The translations under genes and the position numbers were made by a program. This document shows positions 7,001 through 7,666 of a stretch of DNA of 7,666 nucleotides, piece after piece. Source of the DNA: Phycisphaerae bacterium (GTDB lineage: Bacteria; Planctomycetota; Phycisphaerae; UBA1845; Fen-1342); contig JAFGRR010000274.1 of the NCBI GenBank assembly GCA_016935035.1, forward strand, positions 1 to 7,666, read 5' to 3'. The notes under the pieces were generated by a model, which ran no database searches, was not told the origin of the DNA, and saw only the letters and a program-made list of their open reading frames with translations. Within the stretch, counting starts at the first letter, position 1; every line of letters begins with the position of its first letter.

Positions 7001-7666
7001 GGTAAAGGGCCAGCGAGGTGGCCAACAGCCGATGCCAGGTCAGTTGCGTGGCATCGAGGGCTTCGAATCCTTCATTGCGGGCACGCTTATCGAGAGCGTC
7101 GAGTTCGTCGCTGATGCCGTAACCCAAGGCAAACAAACGACTTTGAGGTAGTAGCCCACGTTCTTCGGCGAACAGCAGGAACACCACCCGCATCATGATC
7201 GTGACGGCCGCTTCATACACGTCGTGGCGGCGGTTGGGCAGTGGGTCGGGTTCACCCCGCTTGCGTGTTTCGAGTGCGGCTTCGGAGAATGCCTGCACCA
7301 ACAGCTCCACAGCCCTACGGACCTGCACGCCGAGGGCTTCGGTGATCTCCTCGGCAGCGGCCACCGAAGCGGCGAAGATCTCGGTCAGTCGGTCCTCGGC
7401 CTTACCTCCGAGTAGCCGTTTGCGCGTGAGTAATTCGACGAATGCGCTTGTGGTGGCTTGCTCTTCGATCCAGGTCTGAGCATCGAACACACCAGAAGCC
7501 ACCATGGTGTCCTTGCGGCCACTGACGATCGCCCACCACCGCCCATCGGTCACCACACCGATCGGCACCCCGCTGTGGCGTAGCATCTCTTCCACCCGGT
7601 CGATCGGACTGATGGCCCACCCGTCGTCCAGCCGGTCCCGCAGCGAATCCACCGGATCAACCACCA
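4071..7666 (-). CDS. drmMI: DISARM class 1 adenine-N6 DNA methyltransferase DrmMI (5' end probably beyond window)
   Basis: This is an Eco57I/type IIG-like N6-adenine DNA methyltransferase, which in DISARM marks host DNA as self. Residue numbers count from a GTG at 7664. The N-terminal half holds family-typical helical segments: VFLLFAEERGLLP near 161-173 and IGYIYEGLLGYS near 295-306. The Rossmann methylase core follows: HYTP at 435-438, SAM-binding motif I DIACGSGAF at 483-491, GADINAMAVEM at 535-545, HGNSLLG at 570-576, and catalytic motif IV NPPF at 737-740. The C-terminal third, about 870-1070, should be the target-recognition region and ends with YTPSDVFETFPRP. I see no clear PD-(D/E)XK nuclease signature, which fits a methylase-only DrmMI. 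The frame is open to the right edge and the family usually has more sequence before the DGRWWAIVSG segment, so the GTG is probably not the true start. It overlaps drmA by 4 bases. A BREX PglX-type methylase is the main alternative by sequence alone, but the drmA and drmB neighbours favour DrmMI. Confidence 0.88.
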   Translation of the reverse strand, partial: VVDPVDSLRDRLDDGWAISPIDRVEEMLRHSGVPIGVVTDGRWWAIVSGRKDTMVASGVFDAQTWIEEQATTSAFVELLTRKRLLGGKAEDRLTEIFAASVAAAEEITEALGVQVRRAVELLVQAFSEAALETRKRGEPDPLPNRRHDVYEAAVTIMMRVVFLLFAEERGLLPQSRLFALGYGISDELDALDKRARNEGFEALDATQLTWHRLLATSLALYQGATFEDMRLPSYGGSLFDPARFGFLTARTAQSTLAVPVNDRVMLEVLRAVQMAQLRGEPARRISFRDIDVEQIGYIYEGLLGYSCADVDDVTIGLIGKAGAEPELTLTDLETMADDAATPDTLAAAILTAVKEDQPAAEPPSKAALAKAIRAAEAVEDTDRALRAVTTDADLRDRLAPFIGIIRRDLRNRPLVVQPGGLVVIETPSRATAGAHYTPRSLAEEVVEHALEPLVYNPGPHDTAERDSWKAISSDKILDLKVADIACGSGAFLVAAARYLSDRLIEAWHREGVASGPAHELQVSAIRKVVANCLYGADINAMAVEMCKLSLWLVSLDPKLPFSFVDDKVLHGNSLLGLTDIRQLKALHINPDQAPTQYDLFDLDIDGVIDEATKLREHLASEVNDADPQRSVATKRRQWRDYQNLTAQLSTIADGIIAAGLRLGGKPGRPITEAYQNLRIAIEQAYGDEPDLTMLNTIIDTGLTPTVDTDYTHWKPLHWILAVPDVITTGGFHAIIGNPPFLTGSKLTGSMGTNVRDWLVAQIARRSGNADLVAYFLLRAMRLINPIGALGLIATNTVAQGDAREVGLDQMVSNGFTITRAIQSRKWPAASANLEYAAIWGTPAQLGKSAQRVSDGVVVERISTLLEPEGRTGGRPEKLHENSGVAFEGCKPGGTGFILEPDEAASWIEVDPLNTEVLFPYLNGDDLNSQPNCAASRWIIDFYDRTEEASARYVIPFQRVEEAVRPTRCKSKRGLREFWWQYERMRPTLRKAIIRLEDVLVIAVTSKTVMPIRTSTRQVFSNTVDVFASNSFADQAVLSSSMHQMWAIQNGSGMRTDPRYTPSDVFETFPRPQPTRSLNDIGAILDADRREIMLRRQLGLTKLYNLVNDPDTTDEADADVARLRAIHVELDEAVIDAYGWGDVLLDHGFHTYRQMQRWTISPAARIEILDRLLEENHKRAAAQGEAPTPDEGKPEGDE
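4075..4085 (-). promoter_or_regulatory. Ribosome binding site of drmA
   Basis: On the minus strand GAGGGGG (4085-4079) is followed by 4 bases and then the GTG of drmA, all inside the last codons of drmMI. This supports the GTG start and translational coupling across the GTGA overlap. Confidence 0.65.
4440..5110 (-). other. Low-GC segment over the presumed target-recognition region of drmMI
   Basis: Sampled 60-base lines here have about 48-55% GC (for example 4561-4620 is 52% and 4861-4920 is 48%), against 65-68% in sampled lines of the methylase core (5461-5520 and 5761-5820). The segment matches residues of about 850-1075, after catalytic motif IV and ending near the family-typical YTPSDVFETFPRP. 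The reading frame stays open and coherent. Composition and position fit a target-recognition module acquired by recombination; the exact edges are approximate. Confidence 0.5.

Noticed and set aside
4071..7666. Assignment of the methylase as PglX of a BREX system or a stand-alone type IIG restriction enzyme.
   Set aside because: The coupled downstream genes are a DrmA-type helicase and a DrmB N terminus, no BREX partner is present, and no nuclease motif is evident at the visible N terminus.

Overview
The window carries the middle of an anti-phage DISARM operon of the class 1 type, all on the minus strand, reading from the right-hand edge to the left: an adenine DNA methylase (drmMI, about 7666-4071), a large DEXH helicase (drmA, 4074-358) and only the first ~100 codons of drmB (361-35). 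GTG starts, Ala/Arg/Asp-rich and Lys-poor proteins, C/G-rich third codon positions and sampled 60-base lines of about 48-68% GC suggest a high-GC actinobacterium, possibly of the Mycobacteriales. The exact taxon cannot be read from the sequence.

Layout. From 7666 to 4071 lies a methylase of the Eco57I / type IIG-like architecture whose reading frame is open to the right edge, so its true N terminus is probably outside the window. From 4074 to 358 lies an apparently complete 1238-residue DrmA helicase. From 361 to 35 lies the DrmB N-terminal signature, which loses any DrmB resemblance near position 70 and stops at 35, leaving roughly a sixth of the usual protein. A short plus-strand open frame at 3-53 looks like the C terminus of an unrelated convergent gene that now abuts the broken drmB. 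No intergenic stretch longer than 34 bases exists, and I saw no RNA gene, CRISPR array or internal promoter.

How the genes work together. In DISARM, DrmMI methylates host DNA as a self mark, while the DrmA-DrmB complex binds incoming unmethylated DNA. Class 1 systems also carry drmD (SNF2-like helicase, typically before drmMI) and drmC (phospholipase-D-like, after drmB). Neither is in the window; drmD may lie just beyond the right edge. Both gene junctions here use the same 4-base GTGA stop/start overlap with a Shine-Dalgarno sequence inside the preceding gene, so the three proteins look translationally coupled.

The most noteworthy points are the truncation of drmB beside intact drmMI and drmA, which predicts a decayed or methylation-only DISARM locus, and a marked GC drop over the presumed target-recognition part of drmMI, which suggests exchange of DNA specificity.
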